Made by a program: the position numbers and the translations under genes
The notes under the pieces: model-generated
Database searches by the model: none
Told to the model about the DNA's origin: nothing
What the model saw: only the letters and a program-made list of their open reading frames with translations
Shown here: one piece after another, positions 18,844 through 26,080 of the stretch
Layout: every line of letters begins with the position of its first letter
How positions within the stretch are numbered: position 1 is the stretch's first letter
Source of the DNA: Geothermobacter hydrogeniphilus
GTDB taxonomy: Bacteria; Desulfobacterota; Desulfuromonadia; Desulfuromonadales; Geothermobacteraceae
Assembly: GCF_002898515.1 (NCBI RefSeq)
Contig: NZ_PPFX01000001.1
Span: 1-64,000 of the forward strand
DNA: 64,000 bases
Direction of reading: 5' to 3'

Positions 18844-19356
18844 TCAGAGGTAGCGGGCGATGCTTCGGGCGATTTCGGCCAGAGCGTCAAGTTCCTCCCG
18901 GCTGAAGTTGGGGCCGGCTTTGGCGGGGTCGCTGCCCTTACGGCAGACCTGGATGACGCCCTTGACATCGCCCTCGATACTTAAGGGGGCGCTGATGATT
19001 TTCTGAATGGGCTCTGGTCTGCCGACCTGATCGTTGCTGAGACGGATCGATTCAAAGATAGAGGCATGCTGGGCCGAGGCGAAGCGGTTGTTGAGGTAGG
19101 GACGGTTGTCGCGGGCGGTCCGGGCGGCCAGAGAGTCACTGGAAGAGAGGGGGACGAAGCCGCTGCTGCGCAGTTTGAGCGGCCAGAGAAAGCAGAGGAC
19201 GCTGGTTGCTCCGTCAAGGGTGAAAAGAGCGACTTCATCCGGTCTGACGTTGAAGGCTTTATGGACAGCCTGCACGACAAGTTCGATCCGGCCTTCACCG
19301 GCGGCGCGGGTGGCGAGACGATCTTCGAGGCGGTTGCAGAAGTCACTGGTTTTCAT
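18844..19356 (-). CDS. GAF-domain protein
   Basis: The 170-residue protein consists mainly of one GAF fold (about 25-168): LVVQAVHKAFNVRPDEVALF, a hydrophobic core, IISAPLSIEGDVKGVIQVCRK, then a C-terminal helix. No kinase, cyclase or DNA-binding domain is attached, so it is a stand-alone sensor domain; ligand unknown. I chose ATG 19356 (MKTSDF) over an upstream in-frame start with no recognisable sequence. Confidence 0.8.
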   Translation of the reverse strand: MKTSDFCNRLEDRLATRAAGEGRIELVVQAVHKAFNVRPDEVALFTLDGATSVLCFLWPLKLRSSGFVPLSSSDSLAARTARDNRPYLNNRFASAQHASIFESIRLSNDQVGRPEPIQKIISAPLSIEGDVKGVIQVCRKGSDPAKAGPNFSREELDALAEIARSIARYL

Positions 19357-19579
19357 GGAGGGCAGTTTAGCGTATCGCGTGACGGGTGACAAGTGAAGGC
19401 CGGCCTGGATGGGGGCACGAGAGGGGACCGCACCATTTGATACCTGCCCTGACTGGTAGCCGTGCAAAAAAGCGGGAGGTTGAGAAATGGAGAAAGGTCC
19501 TGGCCGTCTGATATCAACAGAAATCCCGAGCCGGGCATCTCCTTTTGGGTCGGAAAGACGCGCGCTCGATATCTGTTCC

Positions 19580-19646
19580 TTTTATATTTAAAAGTTGCAC
19601 AAATGTCAACTTTTGGTTTACATTTGTGCAACTTTTAAATATAAAA
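19580..19646. promoter_or_regulatory. Perfect 27-bp inverted repeat upstream of AbiE
   Basis: Arms at 19580-19606 and 19620-19646 are exact complements over 27 bases around a 13-base spacer. The inner section ATGTCAACTTTTGGTTTACAT nearly repeats the AbiEi start region at 19688 (ATGTCAACTGACGGTTTACAT). AT-rich outer arms could hold promoter elements. It is probably an operator for AbiEi autoregulation, which in characterised AbiE systems uses inverted repeats upstream of the gene. Confidence 0.65.
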
Positions 19647-19687
19647 TATGCACCGACGGGTGGGGTTTATTTCAAGAAAGTGCAAAC

Positions 19688-20449
19688 ATGTCAACTGACG
19701 GTTTACATTCGGGGGAAATATTAAAGAGGGCGCTTTTCGATTTGCCCTCGGGGATGCCCGTTACAACGAGGTATCTGAAGGAAGTGGGCATCTCCCGCCA
19801 GCTGGCGCATCGTTATGTCCAGTCCGGTTGGCTGCAACAGTTGGGCTATGGTTATTTCCTGCGGCCGGGAGATCACCTTACAGAAAAGGGGGTGGCAGCG
19901 GCCCTTCAGGCCAATGGCGTCAAGGTCCATATCGGTGGGAAAAGCGCCTTGGCATTGAAGGGGTTCAGCCATTTCCTCCGCCTGGGAGGAGAGACGCTGT
20001 ATCTTTTCGGACGGGGGACAAGGACGCTTCCGAAGTGGTTACTGGCGCAGTTCAAGGTCAATCTTTCGAATGCGGCTCTTTTCAATGAATGGCAGGACCT
20101 GGAGGGGCGTCTTGGGGTTTCTCGTCTGGACCATGATCCGGAGGCTCCCTTCGCTTCAGAACCGGAACGCGCCGCGCTTGAGTTGTTGGATTTGATACCC
20201 AAACGGCAAACACTGGAGGAAGCCGGGTTCATACTGGAAGGACTTCAGGCTTTGCGGTCCGGGAAAATGACGGATCTTCTGAAGGCCTGCAGGAAAGTCA
20301 AGGTCAAAAGGCTTTTCTGGCACGTTGCCGAAGAGCTTGACCTGCCGGTTCTCAGGAAGGTGAACCCTGCCGAAATAGACTTCGGATCGAAGTCAGCGTA
20401 TATCCTCCAAGGGGAAAACAATCTGGTGTTGAGGAATCCCAATGGATAG
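19688..20449 (+). CDS. AbiEi-family antitoxin (type IV toxin-antitoxin)
   Basis: From ATG 19688 the protein has 253 residues. It has an N-terminal winged-helix region (TRYLKEVGISRQLAHRYVQSGWLQQLGYGYFLRP, about 20-55) and the C-terminal AbiEi domain (GKSALALKGFSHFLR, then the RALELLDLIP-like segment). AbiEi proteins bind operator repeats and neutralise the paired nucleotidyltransferase toxin without direct contact. An in-frame TTG at 19595 would begin inside the palindrome and is less likely. The gene overlaps the toxin start by eight bases. Confidence 0.9.
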   Translation: MSTDGLHSGEILKRALFDLPSGMPVTTRYLKEVGISRQLAHRYVQSGWLQQLGYGYFLRPGDHLTEKGVAAALQANGVKVHIGGKSALALKGFSHFLRLGGETLYLFGRGTRTLPKWLLAQFKVNLSNAALFNEWQDLEGRLGVSRLDHDPEAPFASEPERAALELLDLIPKRQTLEEAGFILEGLQALRSGKMTDLLKACRKVKVKRLFWHVAEELDLPVLRKVNPAEIDFGSKSAYILQGENNLVLRNPNG

Positions 20450-21365
20450 ACGATACCGGGACACGGTTGCTCTTTTGCTCGACACCATTCCCTTTGTGTT
20501 TCGGCAAAAATGCTTTGCGATGAAAGGGGGAACGGCAATCAACCTGTTCTGCCGCAACATGCCCAGACTGTCGGTGGACATCGATCTGGTCTTCATTGAT
20601 CCCGGGATGCCGAAAAGAGACGAGGCTCTCAAGGGGATTGAACAGAGTCTTGGGCAGGTTGCCGATGAGCTGGAAAGCAAATTGCGGCTCAAGGTGCAGA
20701 GAACTTCGTCAGGGTCGTCTCGGGAAACGAAACTCTATGTCGGCCGGGGAGACATCCGGGTCAAAATTGAAGTGAACCACGTTTTTCGTGGTTCCGTATA
20801 TCCGGTGGTTGAAGGCAGCCTGGTCGCGGATGCCGAAGAGATGTTCGAGCGGGAGTTGAACGTTCCGATGCTTGACATCGACGAGCTGTACGCAAGCAAG
20901 CTGGTCGCGGCGCTTGATCGACAGCACCCCCGAGATCTTTTCGACATCATGCTTTTGAATGAAAACGGAGGAATCACACCTCGGATGGGTCGGGCGTTCG
21001 TTGTTTATCTGGCTGGACACAACAGGCCGATGCACGAGTTACTGCCGCCACAGCCCAAAGATTTTTCGGGTATCTACGAGAAAGAGTTCGTCGGGATGAC
21101 GGTACGGGATGTTCGTACAGACGAGCTTGCGACAACGCGTGATCGCCTGTTCGAGGAGCTTCCGGCAGCGTTGGATGACGCTGAGCGAAAGTTTCTGAGG
21201 TCGGTCCATCGGTTGGAACCTGAATGGGAACTTCTGGATATTCCCGGTGTGGATTCCTTGCCCGCCCTGCAATGGAAATTGGTGAATCTCCGAAAACTGC
21301 AGAAAGACGACCCCGGCAAGTTCGATCAGATGCTGGGAGCACTGGAACATCGACTGAGGTTCTGA
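20442..21365 (+). CDS. AbiEii-family nucleotidyltransferase toxin
   Basis: The 307-residue protein carries the DNA-polymerase-beta-like motif (MKGGTAINL at 27-35 and RLSVDIDLVF at 42-51, giving the GG...DxD centre). Downstream come YASKLVAALDRQHPRDLFD and a helical C-terminal half. Characterised AbiEii toxins use NTPs to modify tRNA and arrest growth, often in phage defence. All recognisable catalytic residues are intact, so the pair is probably functional. ATG 20442 lies inside the antitoxin 3' end. Confidence 0.92.
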   Translation: MDRRYRDTVALLLDTIPFVFRQKCFAMKGGTAINLFCRNMPRLSVDIDLVFIDPGMPKRDEALKGIEQSLGQVADELESKLRLKVQRTSSGSSRETKLYVGRGDIRVKIEVNHVFRGSVYPVVEGSLVADAEEMFERELNVPMLDIDELYASKLVAALDRQHPRDLFDIMLLNENGGITPRMGRAFVVYLAGHNRPMHELLPPQPKDFSGIYEKEFVGMTVRDVRTDELATTRDRLFEELPAALDDAERKFLRSVHRLEPEWELLDIPGVDSLPALQWKLVNLRKLQKDDPGKFDQMLGALEHRLRF

Positions 21366-21542
21366 TAATTCGGGATGCTGTGGCTGACACGATCGGAAGA
21401 TAGTGTGATTGGTGTCTGTAAGCCCAGTGGTGATTGTCGATTTTTACGACAGCCGCCCCATGAAGTGTTCGTAGAGGCGGTTCCTGGTGTCCTCGCAAAT
21501 TGAATTTGACAAAGGGTTCCGATGGTCATGCGGGAAAATTCC

Positions 21543-21571
21543 GGGGACGAAGTAGAATAGTGTCCCGTCCC
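21543..21571. repeat. GGGGAC hairpin with AGTAGAATAGTG loop
   Basis: The inverted repeat GGGGAC...GTCCCC encloses an AGTAGAATAGTG-like loop between the toxin gene and the DUF3106 gene. It resembles the GGGACTGTCCCC hairpins at 1086 and 23903. No T-run. Confidence 0.45.
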
Positions 21572-21588
21572 CCTCTGTTCTCGGTCGT

Positions 21589-22110
21589 TCAGCGATGCAT
21601 GCTGCGATGCGGTGCCCGTCTGGGGCTGTCGAAATAGCGACGACGCAATTCCTGACGACGCTGGTGTCGTTGTTCGGCAGGCAGTTTACGCATCTCGCGG
21701 ATGTCCCGGCGCAACTGTTTGCGCTGGTCGGGAGGCAGCTCCTGCATGCGCCGGTAGAGTTTGCGCAATTTCTGCTGTTGGGCGGGCGGCAGTTTGCGGA
21801 AGTGTTCGTAGCGTTGGCGGAGCAGACGGCGTTTTTCCGGCGGTAGCTGACGGAAGCGCTGCAGTCGCTGACGAACCCGTTGCTGCTGTTCGGGAGAGAG
21901 CCGCTTGAAGGCCCGGTAGCGTTCACGCAATTGCTGGCGTTGCAGGGGAGACATCTGCTGCCAGCGTTTCAGGGCCTGCTGGAAAGCGGGATCGTTGCGT
22001 TGGACGGTGGTGGCGGAGTCCTGACCGGTGACCGGCACGGCTCGAGCGGCCGGAGAGCAGGTCAACAGTAGACAAGTCAGAAACAGGGCTATGATCGAAA
22101 ACTGTTTCAT
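21589..22110 (-). CDS. DUF3106 secreted protein, arginine-rich
   Basis: The 173-residue protein has a signal peptide (MKQFSIIALFLTCLLLTCSPAARA). A strongly basic helical region of repeated LPPEQRxxLRxRYxxFRxL units follows, typical of DUF3106. Function is not established; the periodic basic helix resembles Spy/CpxP-like LTxxQ proteins only loosely. It is the last gene of the sigma operon and overlaps the preceding gene by four bases (ATGA). A GGAGG ribosome site is present. Confidence 0.85.
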   Translation of the reverse strand: MKQFSIIALFLTCLLLTCSPAARAVPVTGQDSATTVQRNDPAFQQALKRWQQMSPLQRQQLRERYRAFKRLSPEQQQRVRQRLQRFRQLPPEKRRLLRQRYEHFRKLPPAQQQKLRKLYRRMQELPPDQRKQLRRDIREMRKLPAEQRHQRRQELRRRYFDSPRRAPHRSMHR

Positions 22111-22331
22111 TGAGCATCCTCCATGGCCGCGACCGTATCGAGATTTTCCAGCATGTCGAGCATTTCAAGTAATTCAAGTTGAGCGATCACGTCCTGGTCT
22201 TCCCTGGAAAGCTGAGGGTTGGTCTGTTGCTGATCTTGTGTTGCCGGCGGCTGATCATTGGAGTCGCTGCCGAGTGCTGTCGACGGCAGCAGCAGCGCCA
22301 GCAGGATTGAGAGTCCGGCCAGTCGGTTCAT
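22107..22331 (-). CDS. Small acidic secreted protein of the sigma operon
   Basis: The 74-residue protein has a signal peptide (MNRLAGLSILLALLLPSTALG). A Gln/Asp-rich stretch leads to an acidic leucine helix (LELLEMLDMLENLDTVAAME). The same Leu-Asp/Glu pattern ends the anti-sigma protein next door (MLQNFDMLDDLDLLENLDLL), so the two share a module. Family not recognised. It is coupled on both sides by four-base ATGA overlaps. Confidence 0.75.
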   Translation of the reverse strand: MNRLAGLSILLALLLPSTALGSDSNDQPPATQDQQQTNPQLSREDQDVIAQLELLEMLDMLENLDTVAAMEDAQ

Positions 22332-22786
22332 CCAAGGTCTCCCATTTCCTGAAGCAGGTCGAGATTTTCCAGCAGGTCAAGGTCATCGAGCATATCGAAA
22401 TTCTGCAGCATATCGATATCAGCGAAAATCCGGCTGCTCTGCTGCTGCGGAGGCTGAGGTTGCGGCGTGATACCGGGACGCAGCAGAATCAGGGCCAGAC
22501 CCAGAGCGGTTGCGCTGCTCAATGCCAGGCCCCAGGCCGGGATACGTGAACGTTTTCGCCTGCGGCCGGCGACAGACACGCGTTGCGTGAACTGCTGGCG
22601 TTCGAGGTTTGAAATCTCAAGGCGTCCGGTATCGGCAAGCCGCAGCACCCGGTTAAGATCTTCGAGTTCCTCCCGGCAGGCGGGGCAGGCGGCGAGGTGA
22701 TCCGCAACCCGTTGGCGCTCGGTTTCTTCCAGCTCGTGATAATGGTAGAGAGTCAGACGTTCCGGTTGGCAGTCGGTTCGTTTCAT
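22328..22786 (-). CDS. Anti-sigma factor with zf-HC2 domain
   Basis: The 152-residue protein has an N-terminal zinc-binding anti-sigma motif (H...HELEETERQRVADHLAACPAC, about 14-38). A linker, one transmembrane segment (WGLALSSATALGLALILL, about 87-104) and a periplasmic tail rich in Leu-Asp/Glu repeats follow. It should hold the ECF sigma factor encoded upstream at the inner membrane and release it on an envelope signal. Start and stop overlap both neighbours by four bases. Confidence 0.9.
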   Translation of the reverse strand: MKRTDCQPERLTLYHYHELEETERQRVADHLAACPACREELEDLNRVLRLADTGRLEISNLERQQFTQRVSVAGRRRKRSRIPAWGLALSSATALGLALILLRPGITPQPQPPQQQSSRIFADIDMLQNFDMLDDLDLLENLDLLQEMGDLG

Positions 22787-23370
22787 GATCCGATCCTTTC
22801 CCGTAAATCATGAAGTTCTTCACGCAGGCTGGTGACCGCCCGGTGCAGGTGTGCCTTGACCGTTCCCTGGCTGAGTTGCAGGGTGTCGGCGATCTCCTGC
22901 AGCGACAGTCCTTCGTCGTGGCGCAGGGTGAAGACGGCGCGCTGCTGGGGTGAAAGTTGCTGCAGCGCGTGGCGTACCCGCTGTCCGGTCTCCATCGCCA
23001 GCAGGGTTTCCCCCGGGCCGGTTCCGGGATCGGGAGCGATATCGACCGGGTCGGCCTGTTCGCTGTCGGCGCTGCGGAAGAAAAAGATCTTCCGTTTCAG
23101 CTTTTCGCGGCGCAGATGGTCGATGGCCAGGCGTGACAGCGTGCGATAGAGCCAGGTCGAGAGGCTGCTGTCGCCGCGAAAGCTGCCGAGTGAGCGGTGC
23201 AGGCGCAGAAAGGCTTCCTGGGCCAGATCCTCGGCCTGGTCCCGGCTGCCGGTCATCCGCCAGCCGAGGTTGATCAACCTGGCGGCGTGGGTATCCACCA
23301 GACGGGCGAAACTCTCTTCATCGCCGGCGCGGGCCTGTTCCAGCAGGATCTGTTCGCTGCGTTCGACCAT
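22783..23370 (-). CDS. ECF-family RNA polymerase sigma factor
   Basis: The 195-residue protein shows sigma region 2 (RLVDTHAARLINLGWRM, DQAEDLAQEAFLRLHR, LSTWLYRTLSRLAIDHLRR) and region 4 (LQQLSPQQRAVFTLRHDEG, LSLQEIADTLQLSQGTVKAH). ATG 23370 (MVERSEQ) is chosen over an upstream in-frame start that adds 36 residues without family similarity. It heads an overlapping four-gene operon with its anti-sigma factor and two secreted proteins. Confidence 0.93.
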   Translation of the reverse strand: MVERSEQILLEQARAGDEESFARLVDTHAARLINLGWRMTGSRDQAEDLAQEAFLRLHRSLGSFRGDSSLSTWLYRTLSRLAIDHLRREKLKRKIFFFRSADSEQADPVDIAPDPGTGPGETLLAMETGQRVRHALQQLSPQQRAVFTLRHDEGLSLQEIADTLQLSQGTVKAHLHRAVTSLREELHDLRERIGS

Positions 23371-23489
23371 CGGTCGAGAGTAGCGGTCCGACGGCGGGCT
23401 GTCAACCGGAGCTGCTGTATCGTGCTTTTGCAAGTATCCGGTGTGCAAGAGCTTTTGAGAGATCTGGAGAGTACTCATCGTCGTTGGTG

Positions 23490-23627
23490 CTATCCGTTCC
23501 GTAACGGCCGGGTCATGGTTCGGGTTGGTTGTGACCGGTGGTCGGGTCGCTGCGGACGGTGACCACAGCCGGGACAGACGCGACCTTCACGTTGTTGCGG
23601 CGCATGGCAGATGGGGCAGCGTTTCAT
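23490..23627 (-). CDS. 45-residue zinc-ribbon protein
   Basis: This very small gene has a strong ribosome site (GAGGAGGTCCC) directly before ATG. It encodes MKRCPICHAPQQREGRVCPG and then CGH, a four-cysteine zinc ribbon, followed by a basic Arg/Pro tail. It lies 119 bases upstream of the sigma factor on the same strand. Whether it belongs to that operon is unclear. Function unknown. Confidence 0.65.
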   Translation of the reverse strand: MKRCPICHAPQQREGRVCPGCGHRPQRPDHRSQPTRTMTRPLRNG

Positions 23628-23730
23628 GGGACCTCCTCATTCGTCTTACTTCTTTGGACGCAGATCTTCAGAGAAGGTTTACAATTGACAGATTAAAATC
23701 AGCCCGTACACTTTGGATGGTTTTGTTGTC

Positions 23731-23892
23731 CCTGAATCAGTGAGTCCATTGCCTGCGAATAACACAAGCCATTGACCTGCCTGGACTTTCCAAAAATCAC
23801 CGGCGAACCTGAGGGGGCGTTTCAGATTTTTGGAAATCACATTCAAGTCAAGCACTTGCACTCTTCATCAGGCATGAACTCACGGATTCAGG
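23731..23892 (+). mobile_element. MITE-like element, copy 2
   Basis: This 162-bp copy has terminal CCTGAATCAGTGAGT and ACTCACGGATTCAGG ends and AAAAATCACC/GATTTTT inner arms. The perfect 5-bp direct repeat TTGTC flanks it (23726-23730 and 23893-23897). It lies upstream of pepF. Non-coding. Confidence 0.93.
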
Positions 23893-23902
23893 TTGTCGAA
23901 AA

Positions 23903-23930
23903 GGGACTGCCCCCGAACGGGAACAGTCCC
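23903..23930 (+). repeat. GGGACTG/CAGTCCC hairpin
   Basis: A short inverted repeat between the MITE and pepF is closely related to the hairpin at 1086-1114. It probably lies in the pepF mRNA leader. Confidence 0.6.
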
Positions 23931-23959
23931 TCTTGTCCCTTGGTGCAGGAGTTGAACAG

Positions 23960-25753
23960 ATGAGTGAAGCAGATCAGCAATGGGATCTTTCCCCACTTTA
24001 TAAAGGTCCGGATGACCCGGCCCTGGCGCAGGCACTGGCGGATGCCGCCGCTGTTGCCGAACAATTTCGTCGTGATTTTCGCGGTCGCATTGCCGCTGAC
24101 AGTCTGTCCGCTGATCTGCTGGCTGCGGCGCTGCGTGGCTACCGGGAGTTGCAGCAGACCCTGCTGCTTCCCTACCTCTATGCCCAGCTGCTGTTTTCCG
24201 CCGACAGTGAACCGGACGCGCACAAGGCATTGATCGCAAGGGTGCGCGAGGCCTGGAGCGCGATCAGTGAAAAGACCCTCTTTTTCGAGCTGGAAATTCT
24301 GCGTATCGACGAGGAGCATTTCAGTCGACTGGTGAAGGATCCGGAGATTGCCGATTATCGGCACTATCTCGAACAACTGCGTGTTCATACACCCTACACG
24401 CTCAGCGAAGAGGTCGAGCAGGCGCTGAAGCGCAAGGATCTTTCCGGTCGCGAGGCGTTTGTTCAGTTGTTTGATGAGTTGAGTGCCGGGTTGCGTTTTT
24501 CCTTCCGTATGCCGGGAGAGGAGAATGAGCAGGAGGTGACCGGGGAGGAGCTGCTCAGCCTGCTCTACCATGCCGATCGGAGGGTTCGGGAAACAGCGTT
24601 CAGCACCTTTCTGCGGAAACATGCCGAACAGTCACTGGTGCTGACGTCCTGCTTCAATAATATCCTCCTCGATCACGGCAGGGAGGCGGAGCTGCGCGGT
24701 TATCCCGACCTGATGACGCCGACCCATCTTGCCAGTGAGACGGCGCCGGAAATGGTTGAGCGGATGATGGAGGTCAGCGAGCAGAATTATTCCCTGGCGC
24801 AGGACTATTTCGCACTCAAGAAGACGCTGCTCGGTTATGAGACGCTGAAGAATACCGATCTCTACGCGCCGGTCGGTGGGGAAGGGAGGCACTATTCCCT
24901 GGATGAGGCCCGTCGCAAGGTGCTGGATTCCTTTGGCGGTTTCTCACCGCGGCTGGCCGAGGCGGCGGCGGCCTTTTTCGACGAGCGGCGCATCGACCTG
25001 TTGCCGCGCCCCGGCAAGAGCGGTGGGGCGTTCTGCATGGGGATGATGCCGGGACAACTGCCGTATGTATTGACCAATTTCACCGGGACCCTGCGTGACG
25101 TTTCGACCCTGGCCCACGAACTGGGCCACGGCGTACACTACACCCTGTCGCAAAAGCAGCACCTGTTTCATTTCCACGCGCCGTTGCCCTTCGCGGAGAC
25201 CGCCAGTGTGTTCGCTGAAATGCTGCTGACCCGTCATCTGTTGCAGCATGAGCGGGATCGGGAGACACGCATCGCCCTGCTGTGCGCCAAGATCGAAGAC
25301 ATTATCGCCACCACCTTCCGCCAGAATGTCCTGACCCGCTTTGAACTGGCGGCTCACCGGCAACGTGGCGAAGGGTTGCTTTCCGCCGATGACCTCTGCC
25401 GGCTCTGGTGGGATGAAAACAAGAAATTGTTCGGTGACAAGGTGGAGATGATCGAGCCTTATCGCTGGGGCTGGAGCTACATCAGCCATTTCATCCATGC
25501 CCGTTTCTACTGTTATTCCTATGTGTTCGGTGAACTGCTGACCCTGTCGCTCTACCAGCGCTACCTTGAAGAAGGTTCTCCGTTCGTACCGAAGTATCTT
25601 GATCTGCTCGCCAGCGGTGGAAGTGACCGGCCGCAGGCGCTGCTCGATCCCTTTGCCATAGACCTGGCCGACCCCGGCTTCTGGCAGAAGGGCTACGATG
25701 TGGTGCGCGGACTGCTGGATGAGCTGCGGGCCTTGTTGCGGGGAAGTCCCTGA
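23960..25753 (+). CDS. pepF: Oligoendopeptidase F (M3 family)
   Basis: The 597-residue cytoplasmic metallopeptidase carries the M3 zinc signature HELGHGVH (His386, Glu387, His390) and a C-terminal SYVFGELLTLSLYQ region typical of PepF. It degrades short peptides. ATG 23960 (MSEADQQW) follows CAGGAG and gives the family start. The stop TGA (25751-25753) lies within the first five bases of MITE copy 3, so the element now supplies the end of the gene. The original C-terminus may have differed slightly. Confidence 0.95.
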   Translation: MSEADQQWDLSPLYKGPDDPALAQALADAAAVAEQFRRDFRGRIAADSLSADLLAAALRGYRELQQTLLLPYLYAQLLFSADSEPDAHKALIARVREAWSAISEKTLFFELEILRIDEEHFSRLVKDPEIADYRHYLEQLRVHTPYTLSEEVEQALKRKDLSGREAFVQLFDELSAGLRFSFRMPGEENEQEVTGEELLSLLYHADRRVRETAFSTFLRKHAEQSLVLTSCFNNILLDHGREAELRGYPDLMTPTHLASETAPEMVERMMEVSEQNYSLAQDYFALKKTLLGYETLKNTDLYAPVGGEGRHYSLDEARRKVLDSFGGFSPRLAEAAAAFFDERRIDLLPRPGKSGGAFCMGMMPGQLPYVLTNFTGTLRDVSTLAHELGHGVHYTLSQKQHLFHFHAPLPFAETASVFAEMLLTRHLLQHERDRETRIALLCAKIEDIIATTFRQNVLTRFELAAHRQRGEGLLSADDLCRLWWDENKKLFGDKVEMIEPYRWGWSYISHFIHARFYCYSYVFGELLTLSLYQRYLEEGSPFVPKYLDLLASGGSDRPQALLDPFAIDLADPGFWQKGYDVVRGLLDELRALLRGSP

Positions 25754-25910
25754 ATCAGTGAGCTTATCACCGACGAATAGCGCAAGCCATTGACCTGCCT
25801 GCACTTCCCAAAAATCACCGGCGAACCTATGGGTGCGCCTCAGATTTTTGAAAATCGCATTCAGGCCAAGCACTTGCACTCTTCATCCGGCATAAACCCA
25901 CTGATTCAGG
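25749..25910 (+). mobile_element. MITE-like element, copy 3
   Basis: This 162-bp copy has ends CCTGAATCAGTGAG and CCCACTGATTCAGG. It overlaps the last bases of pepF. It is the only full copy without a clear 5-bp direct repeat (left AAGTC, right ACGAG), which suggests later rearrangement or mutation of one flank. Bases 25911-26080 hold no recognisable gene. Confidence 0.9.
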
Positions 25911-26080
25911 ACGAGGTCCCCGACTGAGATTGTTCATGGGGGTGACCGGCAGCGTCACTTCGTTTGTCTTTGGCGGGCCGGAAACGGTCTGGAATCGCCT
26001 GCTGATTCCGTTTCCCGCTTTGATGACGCTTCGGCATGAAACTTTCATCCTGATAGGGATTTCAGCGGAAGGATTACAGC

